Shown: positions 11,619 through 23,210 of the stretch, piece by piece | Position numbering within the stretch: the stretch's first letter is position 1 | How the letters are laid out: the number at the start of each line of letters is the position of its first letter | DNA from: Adiantum capillus-veneris | Taxonomy: Eukaryota > Streptophyta > Polypodiopsida > Polypodiales > Pteridaceae | Direction: 5' to 3' | NCBI GenBank assembly: GCA_014529385.2 | Contig: CM043953.1 | Coordinates: 85,898,342-85,962,341, forward strand | Length of the DNA: 64,000 bases | Position numbers and translations under genes: made by a program | Notes under the pieces: model-generated | What the model saw: only the letters and a program-made list of their open reading frames with translations | Told to the model about the DNA's origin: nothing | Database searches by the model: none

Positions 11619-13331
11619 TACAGTTAGAAGAGAGCAAGTCGCTTCAATCAAGAAACGATACAGGAGCTTCAAAGACCATTACATTGCTTAGAATAGGAAG
11701 CCTCGCCAACAAATGCCAATAAGCAAATTGCTTATATCCACACCTTCCACAACATAAATCTTTTCCATGCATTGACTGTGTATGCATAATAGGGCTACAT
11801 TACAAGGCCTGCATAGGCACAACTTTTAATTGCCCAAGCACAACACATACCCTTTGCGATACCCTGTCGTAAAGGATGACTCCAAATAGGAAGGGGGGAG
11901 GCATTCTGAATGCGGACCTAACATTATGACTATTAGAGGGCAATGTTTTGTGAGATGCATTGAAATTTTGCGTTTTATTGTGATAATTTTTTGACAAAAT
12001 TTAGAGTATATGCCCTCATAGTAGTGTTACACAAGAGTATGGGGACAAAATCCATATATGAGCCCCTAGGGACATGTGTATAGTGTACATAGCATTTAGA
12101 TTTCTATTTGAATGATTTTTCTTTTGGTGAGTTGTTTTAAGATTTTCTTTGTTTATTATTAAGAAAAAATTAAAAAAATCCATAATCCACATGAAGAAAA
12201 GACTGACGAGAGGCCTGAGCACTACAAAGAGAAGAAGGCACAGGAAAACGATGAAACTTCACGAAGTATGTCTCAGCAGCCACTACAACAGCCGAAGAAC
12301 TTGTCACAAAGCAGTGTCAACAGGCAACCAACAAGTCATAAAAGTCAGAGTCGAGTAGCTAAGCCACAAAATGAGTGAGGTGTTAGTCCCGAAGCTTCAA
12401 GTAATATTCTCTGTGGTCTAAGCGTCTTAGCTATTCTAGGTACTGCTCAAGCTGGAAGAGTTGAGCATATTTATGTTGTGTCGCTCATGCTGGTATAGGT
12501 TAGCAAAAGAGTCGAAGTCTAAGTACTTGGTGAAGTGAAAGAGAAGGTCCAAAAGACACTCACGTACTGAGCACAGTGAGATACGAGTGGAGAAACTTCT
12601 ACATCGATAACCCTTCTTGGAAAGGTGGAAGCTATTGAGACATCTTTTGATGTCACATGTGCTACATTTATTCCTCGAAACACCCATCATCTCCTTCTTT
12701 CACATTGCATGCTTTTGTTGACAAATTTCTCATATGCATATAGAGTGTCCCAAAATTGGCACTTGCATCAGGCACTCTTTTCGTGTTTCACCCAAGCACT
12801 CACCTTTCATGAACGTGTACTTCATGTTCAACTGCTCAACTCCAATAAGAGCGTATACAAAAGGCATTTTTTCCCACCGGGTTTTTTCCCTTTGGTCATC
12901 CAGGTTTTAGACCCTAATCTAAAGACACCTATCACCATCCTCTTGTACATATTCCTTCTACATCAACAATAAGGAAATGCTACTCAAATCAATTGATAAA
13001 TGAATTGGAGCACCAATTTCACATCATAGCATACTTCTCCTCAATGGCAAGTCAAAGAATGGCCTACAATGACAAAGCTGCAGACAACACTAACAACATG
13101 ATTTCACAGGAACAAAGAAGTCCTCAAAGAAGAAGAGCAGACATAAAAGTAATCAGAGGATCTCAAAAGATGAATGGTTATGATGATAGATGTCCGCTGT
13201 AATGGATCACAGTTCTTGTTGTGGTTTGACAAAGTTACAAGCACTGCAACAGATGAAGCCAAAATGACAGCAAAGACCACATTGCCAACCATCGACAATC
13301 AGGTCATGTCGGGGATGACATGAACGGGGAT
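11619..13331 (+). other. Non-coding 3' part of the GAG-PR element
   Basis: About 1.7 kb with only short frames, none resembling a known domain. The frame 12993-13202 is followed by GGGGATGACATGAACGGGGA just before the LTR, the best candidate for a weak polypurine tract. I see no repeat or gene here. Confidence 0.55.
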
Positions 13332-14283
13332 TGTTGAATGCTGGGTCAACAACACAACATAACTCAAGTTTCGTACCAAAGTCTTATCTTTTGCGAGTTA
13401 TGAAATGCTGCGGATTATGGCTATAAACATCATTTGTAATGAGTAGTTATTCTAGTTTCACAAGCCGAGGTGCAATGGCACTTCCAGATTGTAAATACAA
13501 AGCCATTTGACCCTTTCAACCCCATTTTTGGCTAAGGTAGCCTTAGTATATAAGGTACCTAGGTCATTTTGTAAAAAAAGACTTTTATCATAATCAAAAC
13601 TTAGTGCTGCCGTCTACTGTGTGTGAGAGAGAAAGAGAGTGAGAGTGAGCTTTATCCTCTCGCTACGCGCAGCTCGCTCAACACGTTGGATATCGGACTG
13701 CACCATTGCTGCAGGCTCGAGGAGAGCTACGTGACAACGCCAAGCATTCCACGCGAGACGAAGCGTACACGCCGACGCATCTATGAGCTATTTGTGGCCG
13801 TAAGTGTATCAAACGGTCTGTTTTCTGTGTGCTAGTAGTCTATAGAATCGTGGCGACATAAGCTACGCATAGGTACTCATAAATTTCAGTTTCGGGTACT
13901 TTCAAAATTCTGCTCTGTCATTCTACGCGTTTTTTGCAGATGGGTTTAGAGTGAGGGTTTTGAGTGTAGAAGCTTAGGTACAGGTGTATCCTAGTGAGGG
14001 GATGGTGTTCCTTAAGTTTCGTACGAATCTGGCATGATTAGGTGAGTTACCTTCCATATGTGTGTATGTGGCTAGGTGGTGTAGTTGAGAGCAGTGAGGT
14101 TCTTGATATTGTGGTTTAGTTGGCCTTCCAGAGTGTTGTATGTGTAGGATGGTCTCAACCTGACAAGCTAAAGAGATTTCCTCCGTGTGCCTATCGTGTC
14201 ATCTGTGTACTCGATTGACATTATGTTGATCTAGGTAGTGTTTGCATGCACTTCATGGGTGTGTGAGTCTCTCCCGTCCAACA
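13332..14283 (+). mobile_element. 3' LTR of the GAG-PR element
   Basis: It begins TGTTGAATG and ends GTCCAACA. It is the partner of 3203-4161 and is followed directly by the second GCACC target-site copy. It contains the equivalent TATATAAGG near 13548. Confidence 0.95.
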
Positions 14284-14288
14284 GCACC

Positions 14289-15001
14289 AGACTGCCAAGA
14301 GCTAAGGGTAATGTGCAAGCAATGCAAAACATGGCTTTGAGGGTAGGTAGTCCCACTGATGTTCTTCCGTTGGTAGATGCAATTATAGAGAAGAGGACAC
14401 AGGTACAAGCCTACATAGACGGTGGAGCACAGGTTTGTGTCATGACGAAAGCAGCCATGAAAGAGGCGGGAGTCAAGGCAGTAGTCAGGTCAAATGTGCA
14501 CATGAGGATGGCTAACCATACTAAAGCCAGGTGTCTGGGTGTAGCTCAGGATGTGAAGTTCAAGGTGATGGGCATAGAGTGCCTGATAGACTTTTTTGTG
14601 ATGAAGGCAGGAGATAATTCTTATCCAATCATTTTGGGTAGGCCGTGGCTTTTGGCAATAGGTGCAAAGCAGGATTGGGAGAGCAAAGTGTTCACTTTGC
14701 CTGACAAAGAGAGAGGCAAAAAAATTGTGCTTGATTTGAAGACCAAGGAGAGCAGTTCTCGTTCTATGGCAGTTAAAGATGAGGGTGACACGACGAGCTA
14801 TGAGTACGAGACCGAGACGGGCTATGATAAAGGCTATACTAGCACAGAGGAAGAGGAGAGTGAGGACGACACGTTGAAGATAGATGCATACATATTCAGG
14901 GTCACCATAGATGACTCTCCACCTAAAGAAGACGGTATGCAGTCTCAAGCTCATGGTTTAAGCATAGAGGAGGTTTCAAGCATGTTGAGGATGAAGATTT
15001 A
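14289..15001 (+). pseudogene. H1 protease, right half of split gene
   Basis: Coding sequence resumes here after the nested element. The protease core is AYIDGGAQVCVMTKAAMKE, with DGG in place of the usual DSG or DTG; family A has the same DGG. The second hallmark, YPIILGRPWL, lies about 80 residues on. A Glu/Asp-rich tail follows, as in family B. The frame happens to stay open upstream into the nested LTR, giving a chimeric open frame from 14238 that is not a native start. It ends in TAA at about 15000, after which the reading frame shifts into reverse transcriptase. Confidence 0.82.
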
Positions 15002-16440
15002 ACCAAGGGTGAAAAGGAGGGCTATGTTCAACTGTGTGAGTCCTATCCAAACCTGTTTGTGACGGAGTACAAGCATTTGCGAGGTTCAAAGGGGGTGGAG
15101 CACAAGATTGTTCTTAAGAAGGGACATAAGCCTAAAGCACAAAAGTTGAGGAGACTAGGAGAAATTCAAAAGGAAGCCCTTTGGCAGGAGATGAATAAGT
15201 TGTTGGATGCAGGCATTATATATCTTGTGAAGGAGTCAGAGTGGGTCTGGCTAGTGGTCATAACCCCTAAAAAGAATGGGAAATGGAGAGTATGTGTCGA
15301 CTACAAGCCATTGAATGCCGGAACCAAGAGGAATCACTATCCCTTGCCGTTTCAAGATGAAATCCTAAACCAAGTGGCTGGGCATGAGAGGTACTCGATT
15401 ATGGATGGATTTTCGGAGTATTTTCAAATAGGGATTGCACTTGAATACCAGCTAAAGACCACATTCATATTGCCATGGGGTTGTTTTTCTTATTGCAGGA
15501 TGCCATTTGGATTGGTGAATGCATATGCCACGTTTCAAGGTTGGATGAACAGGGTATTTGGTCCATGCCTGGGCCGTTTTATTAGGATCTTGATGGATGA
15601 TATTGGCTCTGCTACAGTTCAAGGTTGGAGCACCTATCAAAGTTCCAGTTATGCCTTCAAAGTCTTGATGAAGAAGGAGGTCAGCTGAATCCCAAAAAGT
15701 GCAAGCTAGCACAACCTCGAGCGCAGTTGTTGGGTCATGTGGTGTTGCAAAACGGTATAGAGGTGGATCCCGAGAAGGTGAAGGCGTTGGTGTTGATGGA
15801 GCCGCCATCAGATGCTCAAGGTTTGGCTTCCTTTGTTCATAAGCTGAAGTATTTATCACGTTTCTTTTGGATGCTGTCGCAATATGTGCATCATCTTCAA
15901 AAGAGGGCGTAGCAAGTGCATGGTTATGAGTGGGATGAGGAAGCTTAGGAGGCTTTTGATAGAGTGAAGTAGATTTTGTGCCAGTTTCTAGTGGTGTGTC
16001 CTCCCAATCGAGAGGACAACTTCTATGTGTCTATGACGGTGGGCACAGCTGCTATTGGAGCGGTTCTATTGCAAAAGGTAGGAAAAAGCTACAAGCCAAT
16101 ATACTTCGAGAGTAGGGTGATTAGCCCAGAAGAGGCTACCTACACTGAATCGGAGCAATGGGTGATGGCTCTGGTCTTCGCTTGCAGGAAGTTCAAAGTC
16201 CATTTGATTGTGTGTAAGTTTTTTGTGTTGATGGCTAATAATCTATTGCCAGAGGTAGTGCTACATTTAAAGTCAGGAAGGAGGATTATGAAGTGGGTGT
16301 TGGAGCTACAGGAGTTCGAGTTCGAGTTCAAGGTAGATCACACGAGTCAATCTCACCTGGCAGACATTCTTGTCAGCAAGGCTATCGATTTACCGGCCTA
16401 TCCAAGGGTGGTGCGAGATGAAGCTAAGGAGGAACCCGAC
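15002..16440 (+). pseudogene. H1 reverse transcriptase and first RNase H, broken
   Basis: Frames 15059-15688, 15625-15912 and 15976 onward together cover the Ty3 reverse transcriptase and its connecting RNase H. Visible are GKWRVCVDYKPLNA, the MPFGLVNAYATFQ region, and the catalytic box as ILMDD near 15590. The downstream GGQLNPKKCKLAQPRAQLLGHVV is in another frame, and TAG stops occur near 15910, 15948 and 15970. The first RNase H (YVSMTVGTAAIGAVLLQ) lacks the first catalytic Asp, as is usual for Tat-group elements, where this domain is degenerate. Family-B copies are the close relatives. Non-functional. Confidence 0.85.
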
Positions 16441-18187
16441 TTGGAGGATGCTTTAACTATGTGGTTTGATGGGGCATATAGAAGGGTAGTGCAGAAGGCA
16501 GGAGGTGGTGTGGTGATACACGACCCGCACAACAAAACTATATTCTCGAAGGCGTATGATCTAGAGGATGTCCACACCAATAATGAGGCAGAATATCTCA
16601 CTCTACATTTGGGTTTAAAGTAGTGCATATATTTCATATTTCAAGGTTGGTGGTGAAGGGAGATGCATTGCTAGTCATCAAGCAACTGTTAGGCCAATGG
16701 AAGGTAAAGCACAATTCTTTGAAGCATTGGTTCTTTTACATCAAAAAGATGTTGAAGTCTTTTGAAGAAGTCCAATTCAAGCATGTGAGGAGAGAGCAGA
16801 ACCAAGAGGCAGGTCAACTAGCTAGCAGAAAAGTGCAGGTGCATGTTGCAGGTCTATATGTGGCCCCATCCATTTATGCAGGTAGGGAGACTCTAAAAGA
16901 GGTTGAAGGCTTTTTGGGTACAGGGCAATGTTCAGAGGGTTTGTGCAAGCTGCAAAAGATAAGAGTGGTGCAAAAGGCCCGCAAATTCACATTGGTAGGT
17001 GAGGATCTCATGAACTATGGACATGACGGAGTGCTTAGAAGGGTGTTGTACAAAGAAGAGATAGAAATGGTGTTGGAGCAATGTCATGAAGAAAGCAGAC
17101 ACCAGGGAAAAGACCAAGTTTTATTTCAAGTACTTAGAGCAGGCTTTTGGTGGCCTTCCATTGTGAAGGACGTGCATCACTTGTGCAAGACGTGCCACAA
17201 GTGTCAGACTATACGTGAAAGACGACTGGTAGCGGAGTCATAGGGTGTCATCATCACACAAAGTGATTCCGAGAAGTGGGGTTTGGATGCAATAGGGCCT
17301 CTCCCAAAGTCTACAAGTGGTAAGAAGTACGTGGTGGTAGCCATTGACTACCTTACAAGATGGGTCGAGGCCAAGGCAGTGAAGGAAGTAAATGCTAATG
17401 TGGTGGCTCAGTTTGTGTTTGATAATATATGTTGCCATTTTGTTGTTCCATGGGTGCTAGTTTCTGATAGGGGTCAAGGGTTTAGAAGCAAACTCATGAG
17501 CGCGCTAGTGGAAAAGTTAAAGATTCAGCATCGGTTTTCCTCACCCTATCAACCCCAATGCAATGGTCTAGTCGAGAGTGCTAATGGTCAAATCGTCAAG
17601 ATGTTAACGAAGTATGTGTATAAGCAGGAAGCTCATTAGGAAGCAAATCTAGAGAAGTGTCTGTGGGCGTATAGGAAGTCCTATAAAGTGGCTACAAACT
17701 TCACTCTATTCAAGCTTGTCTATGGTAAGGAGGCTATGTTGCCAGTGTATGCACAACTAGGTGCTTTAAAGGGTATGTAGCGTGTCAATGCCACTCAACA
17801 AGGAGTTCTACAGGATCGGATAGCCAGTTTAGAGGCTTTGCAGATGGACAGAGAGGCAGTGGCAGACTACTATGTAAAGCAAAGAGGGAAGCGAGTTGCC
17901 AAGTTCAATCAGAACCTGTCGGACAAGAAGATAGAGGAAGGAGACCTGGTCATGAAGTACGAAAGCTACCTGGATTTCACATTCCAGAAGAAGTTCAAAA
18001 AGAAGTGGACGCGTCCGTATAAAGTGAAAAAGACCTTTCCGAATGGGACCTATCAGCAGCTGGTAAGGGAAAATGGCAAGCTTCTTAGGAACAGGGTGAA
18101 TGGTGTGCGGCTCAAATTGTATTTCGAGAGGAATCTAGTGTCTGAAGTGCAGCAAATCATAGTCAAGGGGGGTGAGCAGCCCACCTA
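16441..18187 (+). pseudogene. H1 second RNase H and integrase, broken
   Basis: A second, archaeal-type RNase H begins at WFDGAYRR (about 16463) and continues with NNEAEYLTLH; a frameshift at 16620 leads to VVKGDALLVIKQL. The fourth acidic position reads NQEAGQLAS, with Gly where Asp is expected. Integrase follows: a zinc-binding region ending CKTCHKCQ, a catalytic core with GLDAIGPL, LVSDRGQGF and LVESANGQI (the D, D and E), and a C-terminal region with HLV-like barrel residues to 18187. Stops at 17240, 17637 and 17778 break it. Two RNase H domains in this order mark the Tat group of plant Ty3 elements. Confidence 0.85.
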
Positions 18188-18355
18188 AAGCATGCAGTGT
18201 GTGAAAGAAAGAAGATGAAGCTTTGTACATAGCCTGTACATACAGTTGTGGTTTTGTCAGTTCTTTCAATCATCAGTTTGGTGTGCCAATTTTAAAGTTT
18301 TGTACATATGCTTTCGGTTGGTCAAACATAAATGTTCGACGAGGGGACTAGGCAA
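18188..18355 (+). promoter_or_regulatory. H1 3' untranslated region, hairpin and polypurine tract
   Basis: A short non-coding stretch between the integrase stop and the LTR. At 18322-18341 an inverted repeat (GTCAAACAT, AA, ATGTTCGAC; one mismatch) lies directly upstream of the purine-rich GAGGGGACTAGGCAA that abuts the LTR. The same hairpin and tract occur in H2 at about 50611-50643 and 52877-52908, with pair-preserving changes. The tract should prime plus-strand DNA synthesis. Confidence 0.7.
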
Positions 18356-19607
18356 TGATGGTGCAACCAAAGTTGGTCGAGGTGAGCAGGTGGTCTATGC
18401 CAAGCCAAGGGTGCCATCGAGCGTAGTGCAGAAGGCTAGGGTAGGTACCAAGGCCCTAGGCAGCCAAAGAATAGCGGGAAAGTATGCCTGATGCGATTTG
18501 TTAGGCCAAAACTGCAGCGGAATGGTCCACATGGGATGGAAAATCGAGGTGTTCAAAATGGCAAGTCAGTATCCTAGAATGTAGTGCTTAGTGTTTTCTA
18601 GTCGTCGGTCCAGACGGCTCGTCAAACGGAACCCGGTGCTCAAGATATTGCAGTTTAAAGAAAGAGTATGTTGTAGATCCCCGACGGACAGGGTAGCTGG
18701 GGACAGGTGGCCCGGGCTGATGTCAGTACATATGTGTGTAGGTGCTCAAGTTGTGGAGCATGCATGTCTTCTCAGATTGCGAATCGGAGCTTTGGATAGC
18801 AAGATATCGTCAGTTGAAAATTTTTCAGGGGCCGGATCTGAGCTCATTTGACCGCACTGGTAAATACGTCATCTCGCATTTTTGTAGCCTCGCCAAGGTT
18901 CTCAGTGATAGAGTGAGTCATGTGAAGCTAGCACGGATCGACTGCATGTCAATGGGATATCCGGTCGGCCAGATACATCGAGACGAAGTTGGGAGCATTT
19001 GGGCAGTGGACAATTGCAGATGATTTTTCAAGTTTTTGGTCACCTTGGATAGCGAACTCCGGGGAGTGAGAATGTAGTGAGGTATGCACGATCAGGGGCT
19101 GGAAAAGTGGAAACTCGGCACCACTTTACGACTCGATGATTGGATCACCAGATGCCAATCGGAAGACAAGACAAGGAGGGGAGGAAAGTGGATTTTTAAG
19201 GGAAGTTTATTTTTAAAATTTTGAGGGCCTTGGAGGCTATTGCAAGGGGGGGTCATTCACATGCTACCACATGGTGCCAGGAAAACTCCACATGCACAAG
19301 ACTGAGGCCGAGTGGCGGGGTACTTGAGGTAAGCCGTGAGTTCCCATTAGCATAACAAGGCGGCCTTGGGCGCTGCATTGGCTGAAGGCGGTGTTGCGCA
19401 GGCGGAGACGCCGGAGGTTTTAGCGGTGGCCGACGAGGCGGGGCGGTGCGCCCGCGCGGGAGAGGAGCACGAGGTGACATGGCACCCGACATGGGGCAGT
19501 TCCCATGACCCATGGGGCCCCGAAATTTTAAAGGAGAGAGAGGGGGCAATAGCGATATCGCTATTTTCTCCCCCCTGAGGTAAGAGAAGGATCCCACGGT
19601 AGGAAGC

Positions 19608-19608
<1 letters not shown>

Positions 19609-19699
<91 letters not shown>
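19609..19699. repeat. (GA)n microsatellite in H1 3' LTR
   Basis: A pure GA dinucleotide run of about 90 bases, equivalent in position to 877-993. Arg-Glu and Ser-Leu frames across it are meaningless. Confidence 0.97.
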
Positions 19700-19700
<1 letters not shown>

Positions 19701-20037
19701 CCAGAGGCCTCCAAATGGTGCAAAGCAAAGCCAAAGTGAGGGCCAAGTGGACAAAGCAAATGCAAGGCCAAAAGAGGACAAGAGGAGCTGGATAGATGAG
19801 TTAAAGTCAAAGCCAGGCAAGGGCAGTGCAAGGTTAAGCTCCAAAAGGGGTAAAAATGAAAGGTAAAAAATAAAATATCTAAGGAGCAATAGCAACATTG
19901 CTAATGCCCCCCTCTCAAGTGCAAAGAGTGAAGAAGATAGAGGTAGAGCAAAGCGGTGTCCTCCTTCCCAAAAGATACCAATTCAAGATGCCAAGTGGAC
20001 CAATTAGATTGCAAATTCCCAAATTAAAGGCCCCCCC

Positions 20038-20044
20038 TATAAAA
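20038..20044 (+). promoter_or_regulatory. TATA box of H1 3' LTR
   Basis: TATAAAA after a C run, the partner of 1344-1350. In the 3' LTR it would drive transcription outward into element C. Confidence 0.55.
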
Positions 20045-20582
20045 CTTGTCAAAAATGGATCAAATTAAGGTCTTTTTTCTTGGCGTTTTGAGGTGCAGTT
20101 TGAAGCCTGCAAAGTGGAGTTCTCAAGCAAGCTAGCCCCTTGGTAACCTTTGCTTGAAAATGGCCATGGTGGTGGCAGTGCAAGCCACTGTATATGTTTT
20201 ATAAAGTGCAATCAAGCCATAGTTGCCTCCCGTGTCATTGTTTCCCCTTGCCCCCTTCTCTTTCTCCTGCTTTCATGTTTCTCCTCGGTGCCGGCCGTAT
20301 GGAAGTGTGTGCCCCCCTGGACCGATGGTGTTTTGAGTGAGAGAGTGAGATTGAGTGTTTGTGTGCATGTGTAAGGGTGGAGACAGGCAGTGGTAGTAGG
20401 TGTACCTTGTGTGGTGGTTTTGTGGAGTGTGTGAGCAATAGAAATTGAGCAGGCGGTGGTCTACTAGTGTGAGTTGCGTGTTTGAAGGTGTTTTCTAAGA
20501 GGATAGTGGTGTTGTGAATACCCTAAGCTATAGAGAGGCCTTTGTGTCGGTAGCGGGTGTGTTCCCCCATTCCCCCTCTCCA

Positions 20583-21029
20583 ACGTATATTCTCCCAAAG
20601 ACCAGCCAAGAACCTGTCCTTCTTCATCATGTCAGGCAGGGGTACTTCTGGTGCTAAGGCCTTACACATCCGCTCCCATGCCAATGAAAACTTACGTATG
20701 TACGTATCTACTGGCTCACCTTCCTTCTGCACCAAACCTTGTACTTCTTGCCACACTTTGTCAGGATCTTCTATCTTCACAAACTCCACTTCCAATCCAT
20801 GCCTTAGATTGTCCCAACTCAATCTTACAGATGGATCAACCACACGCAACTCCTCTTCAAATGCTTTGGACCAAACTCGTGCATCACTCTTCAAACAAAT
20901 CTGGACAAGACCTAACATCTGTGCAGGGTCATGAATCTGGTTGCTAATGCAGGCAACCTCCATCTTTTCCAAAAAGTCTTCCACATCTTCATCACTTCTT
21001 CCATGAAACTCCACATAAGAGAAAGCCAT
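20583..21029 (-). pseudogene. Element C gag N-terminus
   Basis: The start of a family-B-like gag on the minus strand, ATG at 21029-21027, with MAFSYVEFHGRSDEDVEDFL and DPDKVWQEVQGLVQKEGEP. It is about 149 codons and very similar to the gag starts of A (ATG at 30261) and B (ATG at 43314), but with its own substitutions. It is cut at 20583 by the H1 LTR. To the right, 45 bases of its leader run to the ACGT at 21071-21074, where the A/B array begins; the leader resumes at 45523. It is therefore a third, older copy hosting both insertions. Confidence 0.85.
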
Positions 21030-21074
21030 GGCTACCCAAGTAACGATGCTTTGAGAACCCCTTCGAACACACGT

Positions 21075-22216
21075 TGTGAGCAGGATGAAAACACACACAT
21101 CGCCTCTATAACGACCCGACACACACTCTTGGGAAGATACACACACACACACACTATGGGGCACCACTCCGCTTACACAACACACCTGGCCGAGACAGGA
21201 AACACACCTCCGGAGTGAGAGGAGAGAGACTATCCACTTGCCCACTCCACACACACACACACACACACACCCAAAAAACTCAGCTCAAAAGAGGAGAATT
21301 TCTGATGTTTAGATACAATTGAGCTTGGGCCAACACCAATGGGGCAAATAGCTCACACAATATGGGTAAAAGATACCAGATACAATCACAAATTGGAGCA
21401 GAAGCTTCGCTCATAGGAGAAACTTACACAGTCAAAATAGCAGAAAAAGAGTGAAGAATTTGGCAAAATGGACAGTGCCATCGCATCCGGAACGGCCCAA
21501 AACCCCAGTCTATAATGTCAAAGTGCTCAAATCCGACATCGGATGAGCAGTTTACGACCAAAACAAGCTTCAAAAACCCCAAAAACACACTTGCGGCTGT
21601 TCCTCCTCTATTCTCCACGTTTTTTCTGGTCTTCTCTCAGTTTTTTCAGTTCCCACGCTTAGCGTTATTAGCTGGGCACCCTTGGCCTTTTAGATGACCT
21701 CAAACGGACCCCGAACAGCCCAAAAACTGACCTCGCACTGCATAGTTGTCACCTTTTTGCATCATCCGCACACCTGGCACTCGTTTCTTTTCAATAATGC
21801 GTCTCGCAACCACGTGAAGTGGCCCCAAAAAGTGGTCCTAATGATGACCTCTCTGCATAACTCTCACAAGAAAAAACCCACGTTGTGTCCGTACTTCTCC
21901 ACGTGCAAGTATTGACCCCATTCGACGTCCTGACGCCACTAGATGCCATCTGACGCACCTGCTTACCTCATGTCGTCGTCCTGTGGATATCTTCCTCGAG
22001 AAGTTTTACGCACTAAAAACTCCTCTTTATTATAGAAAAAAACACACTGGTACTGGTAATAGTAAAAATCGATGCACTATGTACACCATGTCCTACCTGT
22101 ACACATGTGGGCCCCACGTAACCACCTGGCTCTGAAAAATGGGCAATTCTTTATTTGATGCACCATGCATGTATATGTACATATGTGCAATCCGTTGCTT
22201 CAAAAAACTCGTGACA
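21075..22216 (-). mobile_element. LTR1 (3' LTR of copy A)
   Basis: In plus orientation it begins TGTGAGCAGG and ends CGTGACA. On the minus strand it therefore begins TGTCACGAG, next to the purine-rich AGGGGATGGGCAAATTA of copy A (22217-22235), its polypurine tract. A minus-strand TATA-like motif (TATAATAAA) lies at 22026-22034. Short CA-rich runs (21130-21155, 21247-21270) are simple repeats. Confidence 0.92.
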
Positions 22217-23210
22217 TAATTTGCCCATCCCCTAGCCTGCTAGATCGTTCATGATCAGCAGTAGCAAAAAGAGATATGAGACTTGCAGCATCATAGGTCT
22301 CCTCGTCCCTCACCAACACTGCTTGATCCATAGACAACTTATCTTGCTCCACCATCATCAATCTAGCATGATACAATTTAAGACGCAATCCATTTACCCT
22401 TGACTTATGTAGAACACCATCCAGGTTAGCTAGCTGATATGTGCCATTTGGAAAACACTCCACTACCTTGAAAGGGCCTTCCCACTTAATTTGAAACTTC
22501 TTTTGGAAGGTGTTGTCCAGCTTACTGTTGTAGCGCAAAACCAAGTCATGTTTCTTGATACCCTTACTTTTGACCTTTTCATTTATCTTTGCCAAAGACT
22601 TATCCTGCATCTGCCCATAATGCTCCAATGCGCTTATCCTATCCAACTGGACCTCTTTAAACTGCAAGAGCCTCTCTTTGAATGCATCACTAGGCGGCCC
22701 AAGCAACTTCTCTAACATCTTGACTGCAGGCAACACTACCTCCACAGGCAATAGTGCTTCCTTTCCATACACCAAATGAAATGGAGTAAACCCTGTACCT
22801 ATCTTCACGGAAGTACGCTAAGCCCATAATACACTAGGCAATTCCAAATCCCAATTCTTTCCTTGGTGCTCTATCACTTTAGAAAGAATTTGTACCAACT
22901 CACCATTGAATCTTTCATTTAAGACATTACAGTGCGGGTAATAAGGAGTGGTATACTGGTGCCTAATCTTCATCTTTGCGCATAAGAAGTCTAGCAGTTT
23001 AGCTCTAAATCCTGGCCCCTTATCTGAAAGTAGCTCTAATGGCACCCCAAACTTGCAACATATTTCATCACACACAAATTTTGCCACATCCTTTGCAGTG
23101 ATCTATTTTACTGCTATAGCCTCTGCCCATCTAGAGAGATAGTCCACTACAGTCAAAATATAGCTTTTGCCCCTGCTTGTGATAGGTAACAGGCCTATTG
23201 CATCAATCCC
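22217..23210 (-). pseudogene. Copy A integrase core and C-terminus
   Basis: Read leftward, the integrase catalytic core shows GIDAIGLLP, LLSDKGPGF and LNERFNGEL (the D, D, E triad). A C-terminal domain follows, with FQIKWEGPFKVVECFPNGTY. Three stops interrupt it: TGA after FEK (23209-23211), TAG after AIAVK (about 23103) and TAG after VLWA (about 22816). The same three stops are present in copy B. H1 has TGG at the first of these (EKWGLDAIGP), which shows the ancestral codon. The polypurine tract and LTR1 follow at the left end. Confidence 0.85.

Larger units (their letters stand above)
3198..14288 (+). mobile_element. Non-autonomous GAG-PR LTR retrotransposon, nested in H1
   Basis: A complete element with two LTRs (959 and 952 bases), a perfect 5-bp target-site duplication GCACC (3198-3202 and 14284-14288) and a primer-binding site. 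The 9.2 kb interior has a 2.4 kb leader with palindromes, then gag, zinc-knuckle-like and aspartic protease regions, then lysine-rich frames. No reverse transcriptase, RNase H or integrase motif is visible in any frame. This resembles plant TR-GAG type non-autonomous elements (LTRs plus gag, mobilised in trans), but keeps the protease. The primer-binding site is of the kind used by Athila/Tat elements, so the parent is probably in that group (inference). Confidence 0.88.
18356..20582 (+). mobile_element. H1 3' LTR
   Basis: It begins TGATGGTGCAACC after the polypurine tract and ends TCTCCA, 2227 bases in total. It is collinear with the visible 5' LTR and, at its first ~60 bases, with the H2 LTR starts at 46288, 50644 and 52909. 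It has a GA tract at 19609-19699 and a TATA box at 20038-20044. The next bases, ACGTATATTC, belong to the gag of element C, which happens to contain CTCTCCA at the same spot, so the end is exact only to within that 7-base identity. Confidence 0.9.

Noticed and set aside
13104-13298. Small hydrophobic protein on the minus strand
   Set aside because: A short frame in the non-coding 3' part of the GAG-PR element, with no other support.
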